A program made the translations under genes and the position numbers. Shown here piece after piece: positions 34,201 through 42,102 of a stretch of DNA of 64,000 bases. Within the stretch, counting starts at the first letter, position 1, and each line of letters starts with the position of its first letter. This DNA is from Actinoallomurus iriomotensis. Lineage in GTDB: Bacteria; Actinomycetota; Actinomycetes; Streptosporangiales; Streptosporangiaceae. The stretch is from the NCBI RefSeq assembly GCF_030269445.1, contig NZ_BSTJ01000004.1:496001-560000 (forward strand), written 5' to 3'. Below the pieces are notes generated by a model, which had not been told where the DNA came from, did no database searches, and saw only the letters and a program-made list of their open reading frames with translations.

Positions 34201-34962
34201 GGGCAGGTCACTCATACGTCGCTGCGCGATGCGCCACAGGAGTCGATCGACCAGCGCTTCTACGCCATAGTGTCAGATCTCGTCGGCTCTCCGGCCGAAC
34301 TCATCGACGCCGACGGACGCATCGCGCGGCGGCCTCGTTTCACCCTGTGGGGCGCATCCGCCTCCGGCGACGAGACATTTCCCTGCCCGCTCCGGTTTCC
34401 TGGGCAGTACTACGATGCGGAGACGGGGTTTCATTACAATCTTCACCGCTATTACGACCCGAACAACGGTCGCTACCTGAGCGCCGACCCCCTCGGACTC
34501 GTACCCGCGCCCAATCCTTACGGTTATACCACCAACCCGACCGCCCAGATCGACCCTCTCGGTCTCGTCCCGTATGAGCCAGAGCTTCATATGGCGCTCG
34601 GGCTCGGCGAAAACAACCTGCTTGAGAACTTCGCCAAATCCATCGACGCCCACACGTGGGAAGATCTTCCCTATAAGTGGTACATCAGCAACAAGTTCGA
34701 AAATGTATTTCTCAATATATTGAAGCATCCGAAGACCAAGCTCTCGTTCAACCTCACCGGCGTCGATGATCCGCTCATGTCGGTTTCCCGGGTAGAGCTT
34801 GATGGAGGAAAGGCCGGCCCTCTCAGCAGCCTGACCGATTGGGAGCTGTATCAGATCAGCAAGCATCCGGAGACCTGGCCGAAGATAACGTGGTACCGCC
34901 ATCGAATGACCAGAGAGGGGGAGGTATATGACAAGAGAGTCGTGGAAAATCCCTATGCGTGA
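31246..34962 (+). CDS. RHS/YD-repeat polymorphic toxin
   Basis: Large RHS protein of 1238 residues. Residues about 58-130 (GDPVDVSSGEVLMHQVDVELAGVLPLVLERTHVSSYRNG) match the DUF6531 entry region; about 190-950 are tens of YD repeats (e.g. YDEFGHLTEVINASGRPLRFEYDADGRLTGW); the RHS core is at about 1052-1105 (YYDAETGFHYNLHRYYDPNNGRYLSADPLGL) with a second DPLGL cleavage-type motif. The RHS shell encloses and releases a C-terminal toxin. The last 133 residues (from 34561) are that toxin: a mostly helical module with WEDLPYKWYISNKF, HPKTKLSFNLTGVDDP and LTDWELYQI; I know no activity for it. TTG start after GGGGGCGA. No secretion signal or PAAR/WXG domain is present, so the N-terminus may be reduced. 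The tail is AT-richer than the shell, as expected for exchangeable tips. Confidence 0.9.
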   Translation: MAEAEAAVGLFRPVLRLFTRPVAAVARSARGLAKPLRYGLQKGRDRAVPYSRRVKRGDPVDVSSGEVLMHQVDVELAGVLPLVLERTHVSSYRNGRLFGSSWASTLDQRLEVGSDGVHYAAADGAILTYPPATTTVYPFEGSRWPLEHTADGYAVVDPPRGRTLHFRATEESTILPLTAVSDRNGNRIDFLYERGVLSEVRHSGGYRIGVDTGEGGRVAALRLLDTDDGDADGHVLMRYRYDEFGHLTEVINASGRPLRFEYDADGRLTGWIDRNGYWYRYTYDESGRCVRGAGKDGFLNATFTYDVRGDGDVGSDRATVVTDSCGAPTTYHFNALGQVVAEVGPQGTTTRSERDHQDRLLARVDPLGHTTSYTYDEQGNVAAIDRPDGTRISAVYNEFGLPVEIVDPDGAVWRRAYDERGNLVAVTDPLGATNRYGYDERGRLTAITDPLGRTTRVWTNAAGLPVSVADPLGNVTRYERDSFGRVSAIIDPLGNIARFGWTIDGRLSWRTWPGGTVEHWTYDAEGNLLEHLDRAGNVTRYEYVFDQRSAQTGPDGARLEFAYDTELRLTAVTDPQGSVWKYEYGLAGVLARETDFNGREVRYAYDAGGRLVERVSASGQVTRYSHDPLGNVVEQRCGDDVSSFGYDRAGRMVRAVNADADVRFQRDGLGRVTAEVCNGEELSSEYDASGLRVRRHTPSGVESVWRYDPAGRPVSLQMADHALSFAYDASGREIRRLIGDVAVLDQRWDGDNRLRSQTLWGNLGRRGTPAPAYRAEPESAGQIRPLEHRSYEYGATGRIVGIEDQAFGARRFTLDASGRVTKITASEWAELYSYDSAQNLTASTQGPRGGSGADSLVEREYAGTLIRRAGTMRYEHDADGRMTLRQQRRMSAGPKTWRYGWDADDRLVRVVTPDGQEWRYRYDAIGRRIAKQRLSRDGNSVEEQITFAWDGVVLAEQAHMRGEPSGAAVVHATTWEYAPGECRPIGQVTHTSLRDAPQESIDQRFYAIVSDLVGSPAELIDADGRIARRPRFTLWGASASGDETFPCPLRFPGQYYDAETGFHYNLHRYYDPNNGRYLSADPLGLVPAPNPYGYTTNPTAQIDPLGLVPYEPELHMALGLGENNLLENFAKSIDAHTWEDLPYKWYISNKFENVFLNILKHPKTKLSFNLTGVDDPLMSVSRVELDGGKAGPLSSLTDWELYQISKHPETWPKITWYRHRMTREGEVYDKRVVENPYA

Positions 34963-35317
34963 GATATTGGCACCGATCGCCTTCGATGCGACATTCCGAT
35001 TGTGGCTCTATACGGTAAGTCACGGTCAGTTGCTGTTCAGGTCCACCGATGCCGAGCCCGGACGAAATGTCGACATCGTCTTCATGGGCGTTCAGCACAT
35101 GAAGGTTCGATCGACCTACGATGGCCTGCTGTTGAGGGAGGCCGGCGAAGACCATGCATCCCGCCGCGCGGACGCGGCCGGCCAGACAGGCCTTGTCGTA
35201 CTGCTCGACACTCCAGGCGACGACTATGTCGTGTGCAAGGCGTTCCGTATCAGCACGAACACGCTCGGGAGATTTCAAGTCGATTTCCCGGTCTTGTTCA
35301 GGGAGGCCGAGTCCTGA
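34928..35317 (+). CDS. Probable immunity protein for the RHS toxin
   Basis: Small protein of 129 residues beginning inside the RHS gene (35-base overlap) after a strong GGGGGAGG. It has no signal peptide or membrane segment. Visible core: FDATFRLWLYTVSHGQLLFRS, NVDIVFMGVQHMKVRSTYDGL and DDYVVCKAFRISTNTLGRFQVDFPVLF, an alternating strand pattern. The overlap with the toxin tip, small size and lower GC are typical of cognate immunity genes. No known immunity family is recognised by eye. It should bind the toxin tip directly. Confidence 0.75.
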   Translation: MTRESWKIPMREILAPIAFDATFRLWLYTVSHGQLLFRSTDAEPGRNVDIVFMGVQHMKVRSTYDGLLLREAGEDHASRRADAAGQTGLVVLLDTPGDDYVVCKAFRISTNTLGRFQVDFPVLFREAES

Positions 35318-35444
35318 TACAGAGGGCCTGACGCATCAGCGAAGCAAGGTGGAGGCCATCCACCTGCGCCGGCGCGCCAGGAGAAGCGGACCTCCCTCTC
35401 TGACGGCGCTCGCCTTCGTGGGCTTCGCGGAAGGTCCGACAGTC

Positions 35445-35981
35445 TCAGACGTCGTCCGACAGGCGGTCGTAGCGGTCGAGGAGGTCGTCGAGGGGCAGCA
35501 CCGGTCCGTACGGGTCCTTCGCCGCGTCGTCCCAGCGGCGCAAGGCGATCGCGTCGGTCGCCCACGGGTGGACGCCGAACTCCGCGACCTCGCCGGGCGT
35601 CATGGGACCGCCCTGAGCGCGCAGCGACCGTACCGACACCGGGCTGAGCCCCGCATCGTAGTCCGGGTCCACGGCCACGAGATAACGCTTGGCCGGACGT
35701 GCTGCTCGATGGCCCACGCGATCCGCTCCGTCAGGCGCTCGCGGGCGAACGCGGCTCCGGCCTCCTCGTGCGGCATGCCCCGATGGCGTGCGGCGACGGC
35801 GCCCGCGCGGCCGATGTCGTGCAGGCGGCCGCGACGACGAGTTCGTCGTCGGCCCCCGCCTCCACGCGTGCACGGCCGTCTGGAGGGCGTGGGTGCGCTG
35901 TTCCACCGCCTCCCCGCCGTACGGCAGGTCGGCCAGGCCCTCGATCAGTTCGGCGAATTCGTCCCGCGTCAGCGGGCTCAT
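35445..35981 (-). pseudogene. HD-domain phosphohydrolase gene with three frame breaks
   Basis: Begins with a textbook ribosome site (AAGGAGGA) and ATG at 35981 (MSPLTRDEFAELIEGLADLPYGGEAVEQRTHALQTA). Sense sequence then moves through all three frames: EAGADDELVVAAA, LHDIGRAGAVAARHRGMPHEEAGAAF..., and AKRYLVAVDPDYDAGLSPVSVRSLRAQGG to the stop at 35445. Joined, it is a 179-residue HD-domain protein with the metal motif HDIGR, like PhnZ-type phosphonate oxygenases and related hydrolases found with phosphonate genes (none nearby). The breaks are at about 35863, 35824 and 35693, each a two-base C/G run where three are expected. Either a recent pseudogene or a sequence with homopolymer errors. Confidence 0.75.
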
Positions 35982-36200
35982 GAGTCCTCCTTCGGCCGCA
36001 CAACCTCCTCCGGCCCGGCGACGGCGCGGTGACGTCACGGTGGCCGTGCAGGTCCGGCGCGGTGACGAGCGTCCCTTTCCAGCGAGAGTTCGCGGCCTGT
36101 TCACGAGTGGGTTCGTGCCCCGAAAGGAGAGTCCGACCCGCACAACACCGGTCCCGCCGACCGTGGCAACCGATCCGATTATGCGAGCGAAAGAACGATC

Positions 36201-36746
36201 ATGAAACTGAAGGTCACGGTCGCGGCGCCGGCGGGTGCCATCGCGCTGACTGCGGCGGCGTGCGGTGCGGCGAGCGGGAGTTCCGGGAGCGATGGCGGTG
36301 ACACGCCGCGCTTCGCCGCCGTGCCGACCGAGCAGTGGCTGGACACCGGCCGCGTCTGGTGGGCGCGTACGGACCGGCCTGCGTCGCTGCGGACGTCGGG
36401 CCGGACCGCCCTCGACGGCGCGGCCGTTTCGCCGCTGCGCCCCGCCCCGCCCCGCCGAACCGGGACCGTCCGCGGTATGGCGGGCGATCGCCCGGCGAGT
36501 GGCGCGGGTCCGGATCCTGTCGGCGAGCCGTCTGGAGGCCGCCCTGGCCGCCGAGGGGCCGCCGACACGCACGACCTCGCCGCCGTGCTCGTCCTCGCCG
36601 AGGTCGGTGGCGGGGCGGTCCGCGACGTGTTCGGCCGGCCGCTGGACCTGGACCTGACCCGGCGCTGGAGCGGCGTGGTCGCCGCGACACCGGAACCCGC
36701 CGACGCCCTCCGTGTCGCGCACGCGGGCGATCCGGTGGGCCGGTAG
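36201..36746 (+). CDS. Putative lipoprotein, integrity uncertain
   Basis: The open frame encodes 181 residues with a plausible lipoprotein signal (MKLKVTVAAPAGAIALTAAAC) followed by a Gly/Ser-rich stretch. The last 60 residues (AADTHDLAAVLVLAEVGGGAVRDVFGRPLDLDLTRRWSG...) look like genuine protein, but the middle (about 65-115) is Arg/Pro-rich and unconvincing. In the neighbouring frame AVWRAIARRVARVRILSASRLEAALAAEG reads well and would join the C-terminus if one G were added to the run at 36555-36558. I cannot assign a function. A weak ribosome site and a seven-codon overlapping upstream frame add doubt. Confidence 0.4.
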   Translation: MKLKVTVAAPAGAIALTAAACGAASGSSGSDGGDTPRFAAVPTEQWLDTGRVWWARTDRPASLRTSGRTALDGAAVSPLRPAPPRRTGTVRGMAGDRPASGAGPDPVGEPSGGRPGRRGAADTHDLAAVLVLAEVGGGAVRDVFGRPLDLDLTRRWSGVVAATPEPADALRVAHAGDPVGR

Positions 36747-36757
36747 TTCCGCGCGCC

Positions 36758-37630
36758 GTGGCGGAGTCGAGCGTTCCGCTGGCGTTGCTCAGCGCGCTGC
36801 TGTTCGCCGTGTCCGCCGCGCTGCAACAGCACGCGGCGCGGCGTACGGCCGCCGGGCCGGCGCCGCCCGGGGTCCCGGCGCTGCTGGCCGGGGTCGCGCG
36901 CGAGCCGCTGTGGTGGTGGGGCTGGTCGGCGGGCGCCGCCGGGTTCTGCGTCCAGGCGCTGGCCCTGCGTCTGGGGTCCATCGTCGTCGTGCAGGCGCTC
37001 AACGTCACCCAGTTGCTGTTCGCCCTGCCGCTCGCAGCGGCGCTCACCGGCCGCCGGCCGCTGCGCCGTGACTGGTGGGGAGCGGCGGCGGTCTGCGCCG
37101 GGCTGATCCTGCTGGTGACCGTGCGCGGCGGGGTGGAACCGGCCGCCGGACATCGGTCGCGGACCTGGCTCGTGGTCGTCGTGTCGGCCGGGATCGTCGC
37201 GTCCCTGCTGGTCCTCGCCCGCCGGCTCCGGCCGTGTCCGCAGGCCCGTGCCGTCGCGCTCGCCGTCGCCTCCGGGGTCTGCTTCTGCATGACCGCGGTG
37301 TTCCTGGTGTTCGCCGGCGAGGAGGTGTCCCGGCACGGCCTGCTCGCCGGCGCCTTCGGCCCGCCGACCGCCGGGCTGGTGGTCTCGACGGCCACCGGAA
37401 CGGTCCTGGTGCAGAACGCCTTCGCCGGCGGTTCCCTGCCCACCGCGCTCACCGCGATGACCATCACCGATCCGGTGGCGAGCTGGATCGCCGGCGTGGT
37501 GGTGTTCGGCGGCCGGCCCGCCGTCGGCGCGGGCGCGCTGGGGGCGGGCGTGCTCGTCGCGGCGGGGGTGGCGCTGCTGGCCTCCTCCCCGACGTCGCAC
37601 GACCAGCGGCTACCGCCGAGCCGAGCGTGA
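36758..37630 (+). CDS. EamA/DMT-like transporter
   Basis: Membrane protein of 290 residues with about nine or ten segments (VPLALLSALLFAVSAALQQHAA, QALALRLGSIVVVQALNVTQLLFALPLAAALTG, WWGAAAVCAGLILLVTVRGG, TWLVVVVSAGIVASLLVLARRL, ALAVASGVCFCMTAVFLVFAG and others) and no large soluble domain. The layout is that of the DMT family without a clear EamA motif; similar actinomycete proteins are labelled DMT transporters or magnesium/polyamine carriers. GTG start at 36758 without strong ribosome site. It converges on the glycosyltransferase gene, their ends overlapping by 21 bases. Substrate unknown. Confidence 0.75.
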   Translation: MAESSVPLALLSALLFAVSAALQQHAARRTAAGPAPPGVPALLAGVAREPLWWWGWSAGAAGFCVQALALRLGSIVVVQALNVTQLLFALPLAAALTGRRPLRRDWWGAAAVCAGLILLVTVRGGVEPAAGHRSRTWLVVVVSAGIVASLLVLARRLRPCPQARAVALAVASGVCFCMTAVFLVFAGEEVSRHGLLAGAFGPPTAGLVVSTATGTVLVQNAFAGGSLPTALTAMTITDPVASWIAGVVVFGGRPAVGAGALGAGVLVAAGVALLASSPTSHDQRLPPSRA

Positions 37631-38725
37631 GCCGATCGTCTCGTACCGGTGGACCAGCGCGGCGACGGTGTCGGTCCACGGGTAGCGTTCGGCCGCAGCC
37701 CGCGCGGCGGCGCGCCGCAGGCGTTCGGGCACCTCGAGCAGATCGCGTACGGCGTCGGCCATGCCGGCGGGCGTCTCGTCGCTCACCACGCCCGAGCCGG
37801 GACCGCCGAGCAGCTCGCGTGCCGCGCCGGCCGCCGGCACCACGACCGGCGTGCCGCACGCCAGCGCCTCGAGAGTCGCCAGCCCGAAGGTCTCCGCCGG
37901 CGAGGGGAACAGCGCGACATCGGCGCTAGCGACCCGGCCGGCCACGTCACGCCGGTCGCCGAGGTGCCCGAGGAACGTGACGGGAAGCCCGCGGGCACGG
38001 CGCCGCAGTCGATCGCCGTCCGGGCCGTCGCCGATCACGGTCAGCTCGGCCGCCGTTCCCCGCTCGCCCAGGACGCGCAGGCAGTCGATCGCGCGCTCCG
38101 GGCGTTTCTCCCGCGACAGGCGGGTGACGGTGACCAGGCGCACCGCCCGGTCGCCCGCCGAGGCGCGGGACACCGGCCGGAACGTCTCGAGGTCGACGCC
38201 CAGCGGGATCCGCCGTACGTTGCGCGCGCCGACCCGGTCGAACTCGGCGCGGGAGAAGCCCGAGGTGACGATGACCTCGTCGGCGAGGCGAGCGAGGCGG
38301 CGGTTGACGGTGTCCGTGGCGGCCCGCAGGGGGAACCAGCGCGGCACCCGCGAGTACAGGATCGCGTCGAGACGTTCGTGGGAGAACAGCACCAGCGGCA
38401 CCCCGCGGCGGCGGCTCCAGCGGGCCAGCCACAGCAGGCTGGTCTTGTCGCTCACCTCCAGCACGTCCGGCGGGCGCGCGTCCAGCAGCCGTCGTACGCG
38501 CCGCCGGCCGGTCAGGACCCGGTAGTTCCCGAGCCCGGGAAGGCTCAGGCCGCGTACGGTGACGCGCTGCCCGGAGGGCGTCTGCTCGACCGAGCCGGTG
38601 CGCCCCGGCACGATGAGGATCCGCTCGTGCCCGTACCGGCCGAAGCCCCGGCCGGTCTCGTCGAGCGCGACGCGCAGGCCGCCCGACGTCGGAGCGTAGA
38701 AGTTGGCGACCTGCACGATTCTCAA
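37610..38725 (-). CDS. GT4-family glycosyltransferase
   Basis: GT-B fold glycosyltransferase of 371 residues. N-terminal acceptor domain starts RIVQVANFYAPTSGGLRVALDETGRGF; the C-terminal donor domain includes VRLVTVTRLSREKRPERAIDCLRVL, ELTVIGDGPDGDRLRR, and the nucleotide-sugar EX7E motif in SPAETFGLATLEALACGTPVV. Such enzymes transfer hexoses from nucleotide donors to lipid or glycan acceptors. TTG start overlapping the deacetylase stop (TTGA), so the two are coupled. Together they suggest synthesis of a modified glycolipid or exopolysaccharide. Confidence 0.9.
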   Translation of the reverse strand: MRIVQVANFYAPTSGGLRVALDETGRGFGRYGHERILIVPGRTGSVEQTPSGQRVTVRGLSLPGLGNYRVLTGRRRVRRLLDARPPDVLEVSDKTSLLWLARWSRRRGVPLVLFSHERLDAILYSRVPRWFPLRAATDTVNRRLARLADEVIVTSGFSRAEFDRVGARNVRRIPLGVDLETFRPVSRASAGDRAVRLVTVTRLSREKRPERAIDCLRVLGERGTAAELTVIGDGPDGDRLRRRARGLPVTFLGHLGDRRDVAGRVASADVALFPSPAETFGLATLEALACGTPVVVPAAGAARELLGGPGSGVVSDETPAGMADAVRDLLEVPERLRRAAARAAAERYPWTDTVAALVHRYETIGSRSARR

Positions 38726-39501
38726 TGCGACCCCGCGGTGTCCGGCACCACGTCCGAGTACGTGACCGCCCGCCCGCCGGCCGCCAGCACCGCCTCGATC
38801 GCGCGCAGCGCGGCGTCCCGGAGTCCGGGCCGGGCCAGGTCGTCGGGGTGCAGCGCGACCCGTATCAGGCCGCCGCGGCCGGCGTTCCACCGCGCCCAGC
38901 GTTCCATCGTCGCGGCGCCCAGCCGCTCTCCCGTGCCGCCGGGCCGGTGAGAGAGGGCGAATCCGCGCCGCATCCGCCCACTCCGCAGGTCGAGCACGCC
39001 GAGGTGCGAGGTGGTGTAGTGGAATCCGGCCCGGGCGAGCGCCCGATCGGTCGCGGCGGAGGCCAGCCAGCCGGGCGGGGTGAAGCCCCGTACGGACAGG
39101 CCGAGCTCTGCCAGCACCGCGCGGCCGCGCGCCAGCCGGTCGGCCGCCTGCGCCTCGTCGAGCGCGGCGAACTCGGCCGCTCCCCGGGCCACGAGCCGGC
39201 CCAGCAGCCGGCGCGGCGGCGATCCCTCCGGTCCGGCGCGGTGGGTCCAGCCGTGCAGCACGAGCTCGTCGCCGCGTGCCGCCCTCGCCCGCAGCACCTC
39301 GGCGTACCCCGGCTCGTCGGCGAGAGGGGCACCGCGCCACGGTCCGGGGATGACCAGAAGCGACACCGGGATCCCGAGCGAGTCGGCGTCCGCGCACCAG
39401 CGCCGCGTCTGGCCGGCCGTGGCCGGGGCGACGTCGTGGACACTCACCACCAGCCGCGTCACCCGGTTGCTCGCCGGCCCGTGCGTCTTCGTGTCCCTCA
39501 T
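38722..39501 (-). CDS. DUF2334-type polysaccharide deacetylase
   Basis: Protein of 259 residues of the NodB-like carbohydrate esterase fold, DUF2334 group. Diagnostic segments: VVSVHDVAP (metal Asp/catalytic region), LVIPGPWRG, DELVLHGWTHR (metal His), RGFTPPGWLAS and a late IRVALHPDDL. It would remove acyl groups from a sugar; no signal peptide is seen, so it acts inside the cell. ATG 39501 is chosen because homology begins soon after; the frame is open 78 bases further upstream. First gene of a two-gene operon with the glycosyltransferase. Confidence 0.85.
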   Translation of the reverse strand: MRDTKTHGPASNRVTRLVVSVHDVAPATAGQTRRWCADADSLGIPVSLLVIPGPWRGAPLADEPGYAEVLRARAARGDELVLHGWTHRAGPEGSPPRRLLGRLVARGAAEFAALDEAQAADRLARGRAVLAELGLSVRGFTPPGWLASAATDRALARAGFHYTTSHLGVLDLRSGRMRRGFALSHRPGGTGERLGAATMERWARWNAGRGGLIRVALHPDDLARPGLRDAALRAIEAVLAAGGRAVTYSDVVPDTAGSH

Positions 39502-39631
39502 GTCAGGCGGCCCGCACTCGTCACGTTGGCGACCTTCACGAGAGTGATCGTGACCCACCGGGTGCGCATCCCCGGCCACGCCGCGGTACCGCCGCGGCGA
39601 ACATCAGGCGAACGCCGGTGACCGCCGGGGA

Positions 39632-40414
39632 TCAGTGGCCGAGGCGGGTGGACAGCTCGCGGGCGGACGAGGTGACGGCCTCGATGATCTCCAGCAGGCG
39701 GCTGCCGCGGAACCCGTCGTTCACCCCGCCGAGGCTGAGCGTCGCGGCGATCTCGCTCTGCGCGTCGAACACCGGGGCGGCCACCGCGCCGACGCCGTAC
39801 AGGTAGTCCTCCTCGCTGATCGCGTAGCCGTCGCGGACCACCTTGTCGAGCCGGTCCGTGAGGGTCTGCGCGTCGACCATGGTGTTGGAGGTGTACTGGT
39901 CCAGCGTCCGGGCCAGCCAGCGGTCGCGCAGCTCCTCGGAGAAGGCCAGCATCACGACCGGCCCGGCGGCCGTGTGGTAGGGCAGCACGGTGCCGACCCC
40001 GACCGTGTTGACCCGCACCGGGTTGTTGCCCTGGACCATGTCGACGCAGACGGCGCCCTCCTGGCCGGGGATCATCAGGTACGCCGTGTCGCCGAAGCGG
40101 TCGGCGAGGCCGCGCAGGAACGGCACGGCCTCGTCGCGCAGGCTGAGCTCGGCGAGCGCGACCGCGCCGACGCGGAAGGGCCGCATCGTGAGCCGGTACG
40201 TGGCGCCGTCGCCGCGGGTCAGCCAGCCGGCCCGGATGAGCGTCGAGGCCAGCCGGTGGACCGTGGTCTTGTTCATGCCGGTGGCCGCGGTGAGGTCGGT
40301 CAGCGTGAGAGTCGGCTTCTCCCGGGTGAAGCACTCCATGAGCTGACACGCCTTCAACACCGAGACCACCAGGTTCTTGGGGTCGACGGCCGCCGTCCCC
40401 TGGTCGCCGGTCAT
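39632..40414 (-). CDS. IclR-family regulator of the catabolic locus
   Basis: IclR-type regulator of 260 residues: winged helix about 15-75 (LTLTDLTAATGMNKTTVHRLASTLIRAGWL) and effector domain about 85-255 with LPYHTAAGPVVMLAF, DGYAISEEDYLYGVGAVAAPVFD and LSLGGV. It lies at the left end of the flavoprotein/cyclase operon, 45 bases beyond its last stop. The motif TATTCCGAATTC immediately upstream recurs with one change upstream of the lyase gene at 43809, so it probably regulates the whole locus, including itself. Confidence 0.9.
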   Translation of the reverse strand: MTGDQGTAAVDPKNLVVSVLKACQLMECFTREKPTLTLTDLTAATGMNKTTVHRLASTLIRAGWLTRGDGATYRLTMRPFRVGAVALAELSLRDEAVPFLRGLADRFGDTAYLMIPGQEGAVCVDMVQGNNPVRVNTVGVGTVLPYHTAAGPVVMLAFSEELRDRWLARTLDQYTSNTMVDAQTLTDRLDKVVRDGYAISEEDYLYGVGAVAAPVFDAQSEIAATLSLGGVNDGFRGSRLLEIIEAVTSSARELSTRLGH

Positions 40415-40448
40415 CGACCCTCCCCCGCGTGTTCCGTAATCCGGTCCA

Positions 40449-40460
40449 TATTCCGAATTC
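40449..40460. promoter_or_regulatory. Candidate IclR operator upstream of its own gene
   Basis: TATTCCGAATTC, 35 bases before the IclR start and partly overlapping the flavoprotein stop. It differs by one base from TATTCCGTATTC at 43809-43820. A related TTCCGTAATCCGG lies beside it at 40432-40444. Confidence 0.5.
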
Positions 40461-42097
40461 TATCGGCGGGCCTGGACCGTCGCGGCCAGCGCGTGTGACG
40501 CCGCCGCATAGGCATAGGTGTAGTTGCGCGCGTTGGCCAGACCGGTGACATAGCCCCTGAGTTCCTTGGTGGCGGCGGCGTTGCCGGTGGCGTACAGGCC
40601 GGTCACCGCGCTGCCGTCGCGGCGCCGTACCCGTCCGTGCCCGTCGATCCACAGCCCGAGGGTGCCCATCCCGAAACCGACGATCGACAGCGGCAGAGCA
40701 TAGTACGGCGGGGTGGCCAGCGGGCCGAGGTTCGGATTGGGCGCCTGGAGCGGATCGCCGTAGGCGCGGCGGATGAACGGCAGGGTGCCGCGGCCGAACT
40801 CCGGATCCTCGCCGCGCGCCGCGCCGTCGTTGTAGGCGGCCACGGTGGCGGCCAGGCCGTCCGGGTCGATCCCGGCGACCTCGGCGAGCTCGCGCACCGA
40901 GCCGGCCCGCACGATCGGGTCGGGCCACGCCTCCCCGGGCCCGTACGGCCCCAGGCGATAGCGGCGGCGGAACTCCTCGTCGGCGACGAACCAGCAGGGG
41001 AAGTTGGCCCACCGCTTGTTCCGCCCGTCGTAGCGGCGCAGCGCGCCGATCAGCGCGCCGTAGTAGCTCTCGTCGCCGAACCGCCGTCCGTCGCGGTTGA
41101 CGATCATCGAGTGCGGCAGCCCCAGGTGTTCCAGCAGCGGCCGGCACAGGGGCACGTCACCGCCGGGGTGGGTCTCGCCGGGGAAGTGGAAGCCGACGCT
41201 GAAGAACGGGTCCGCGCCGCGGACGGTGGCCGCGCCGGCCCGCTGCGCCAGCAGCAGGTTGTCGCCCTCCACCACGGGCGGCGCCGACTCGACGAGCGCG
41301 GGCACGTCCTCCAGCTCGCAGGCGTCCGGCGCGCAGCCGTACCCGCCGGTGGCGATCAGCACGCCGCGCCGCACGCGGACCGTCGTACGACCGCCGGGCC
41401 CGTCCAGGACCGCGCCCGCGACGACGTCGCCGTCCATCACCAGCCCGGAGACGCGGTGGTGCAGCAGGCAGTCGACACCGCGTTCGGTGAGCGCGGCCCG
41501 TACGAAGGCGGCCGACAGCCCGGAGCCGTGGGTCAAAAGGTCCGTCTCCTCGCCGTGCCGGCGCAGCCGGTCCAGCTCGGCGGGATCCAGCGCCCGCTCG
41601 CCGTAGAGGTCGTCGCGGCTGACCCCGGTCTGGTAGTACGGACTCGGTCGCAGCCGGTCCCGCCAGGCGCCGAGGGTCGCGCCGGGCACGACGCACTCCA
41701 GGAGGCGTCCCTCGGCCGTGGAGCCGGGTGCCGGGTGGTAGAGGTCGGGGCAGTTCCGGATCACCTGGAAGGGCACGCCGGCCTCCCGATACCAGCGCGT
41801 GGCCTCGACCGCCAGCTCCAGGTAGGCACGGCGCGACGGGCGGTCGACCGGGCGGCCCTCGCCCTGGACGTGGTCGAGATAGGCCTCCGTCGCGGACAGC
41901 GAGTCGTCCAGCCCTTCGTCGGCGGCGAGGTCGGTCGCGCCGGCCCAGACGAAGCCTCCGCTGTAGGCGGCCACGCCGCCGACCATGCCGGATCGCTCCA
42001 CGACCAGCACGTCGGCCCCGAGAGCGTGCGCGCGCACGGCGCCGGCCAGGCCGCCGAGGCCCGCTCCGACGCAGAGGAAGTCGACGACGCGGTCCAT
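40460..42097 (-). CDS. FAD-dependent fumarate-reductase/KstD-type oxidoreductase
   Basis: Flavoprotein of 545 residues in the FAD_binding_2 family (succinate/fumarate, tricarballylate, 3-ketosteroid-delta-1 dehydrogenases). N-terminal FAD Rossmann motif VDFLCVGAGLGGLAGAVRAHALGADVLVVER (about 5-35), GVAAYSGGFVWAGA, the mid-chain VRVRRGVLIATGGYGCAPD, a substrate-domain segment SMIVNRDGRRFGDESYYG, and the C-terminal FAD strap GLYATGNAAATKELRGYVTGLANARNYTYAYAAASHA. It would insert or remove a C=C double bond next to a carbonyl or carboxyl group. Distal gene of the operon from 43615, five bases after the Ohr-like gene. The exact substrate is unknown. Confidence 0.87.
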   Translation of the reverse strand: MDRVVDFLCVGAGLGGLAGAVRAHALGADVLVVERSGMVGGVAAYSGGFVWAGATDLAADEGLDDSLSATEAYLDHVQGEGRPVDRPSRRAYLELAVEATRWYREAGVPFQVIRNCPDLYHPAPGSTAEGRLLECVVPGATLGAWRDRLRPSPYYQTGVSRDDLYGERALDPAELDRLRRHGEETDLLTHGSGLSAAFVRAALTERGVDCLLHHRVSGLVMDGDVVAGAVLDGPGGRTTVRVRRGVLIATGGYGCAPDACELEDVPALVESAPPVVEGDNLLLAQRAGAATVRGADPFFSVGFHFPGETHPGGDVPLCRPLLEHLGLPHSMIVNRDGRRFGDESYYGALIGALRRYDGRNKRWANFPCWFVADEEFRRRYRLGPYGPGEAWPDPIVRAGSVRELAEVAGIDPDGLAATVAAYNDGAARGEDPEFGRGTLPFIRRAYGDPLQAPNPNLGPLATPPYYALPLSIVGFGMGTLGLWIDGHGRVRRRDGSAVTGLYATGNAAATKELRGYVTGLANARNYTYAYAAASHALAATVQARR

Positions 42098-42102
42098 GGC
42101 TC

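Noticed and set aside
35445-36722. A single 425-residue protein on the - strand
   Set aside because: Only its ends match the HD protein; the middle is out of frame and the part above 35981 precedes the ribosome site of the HD gene.
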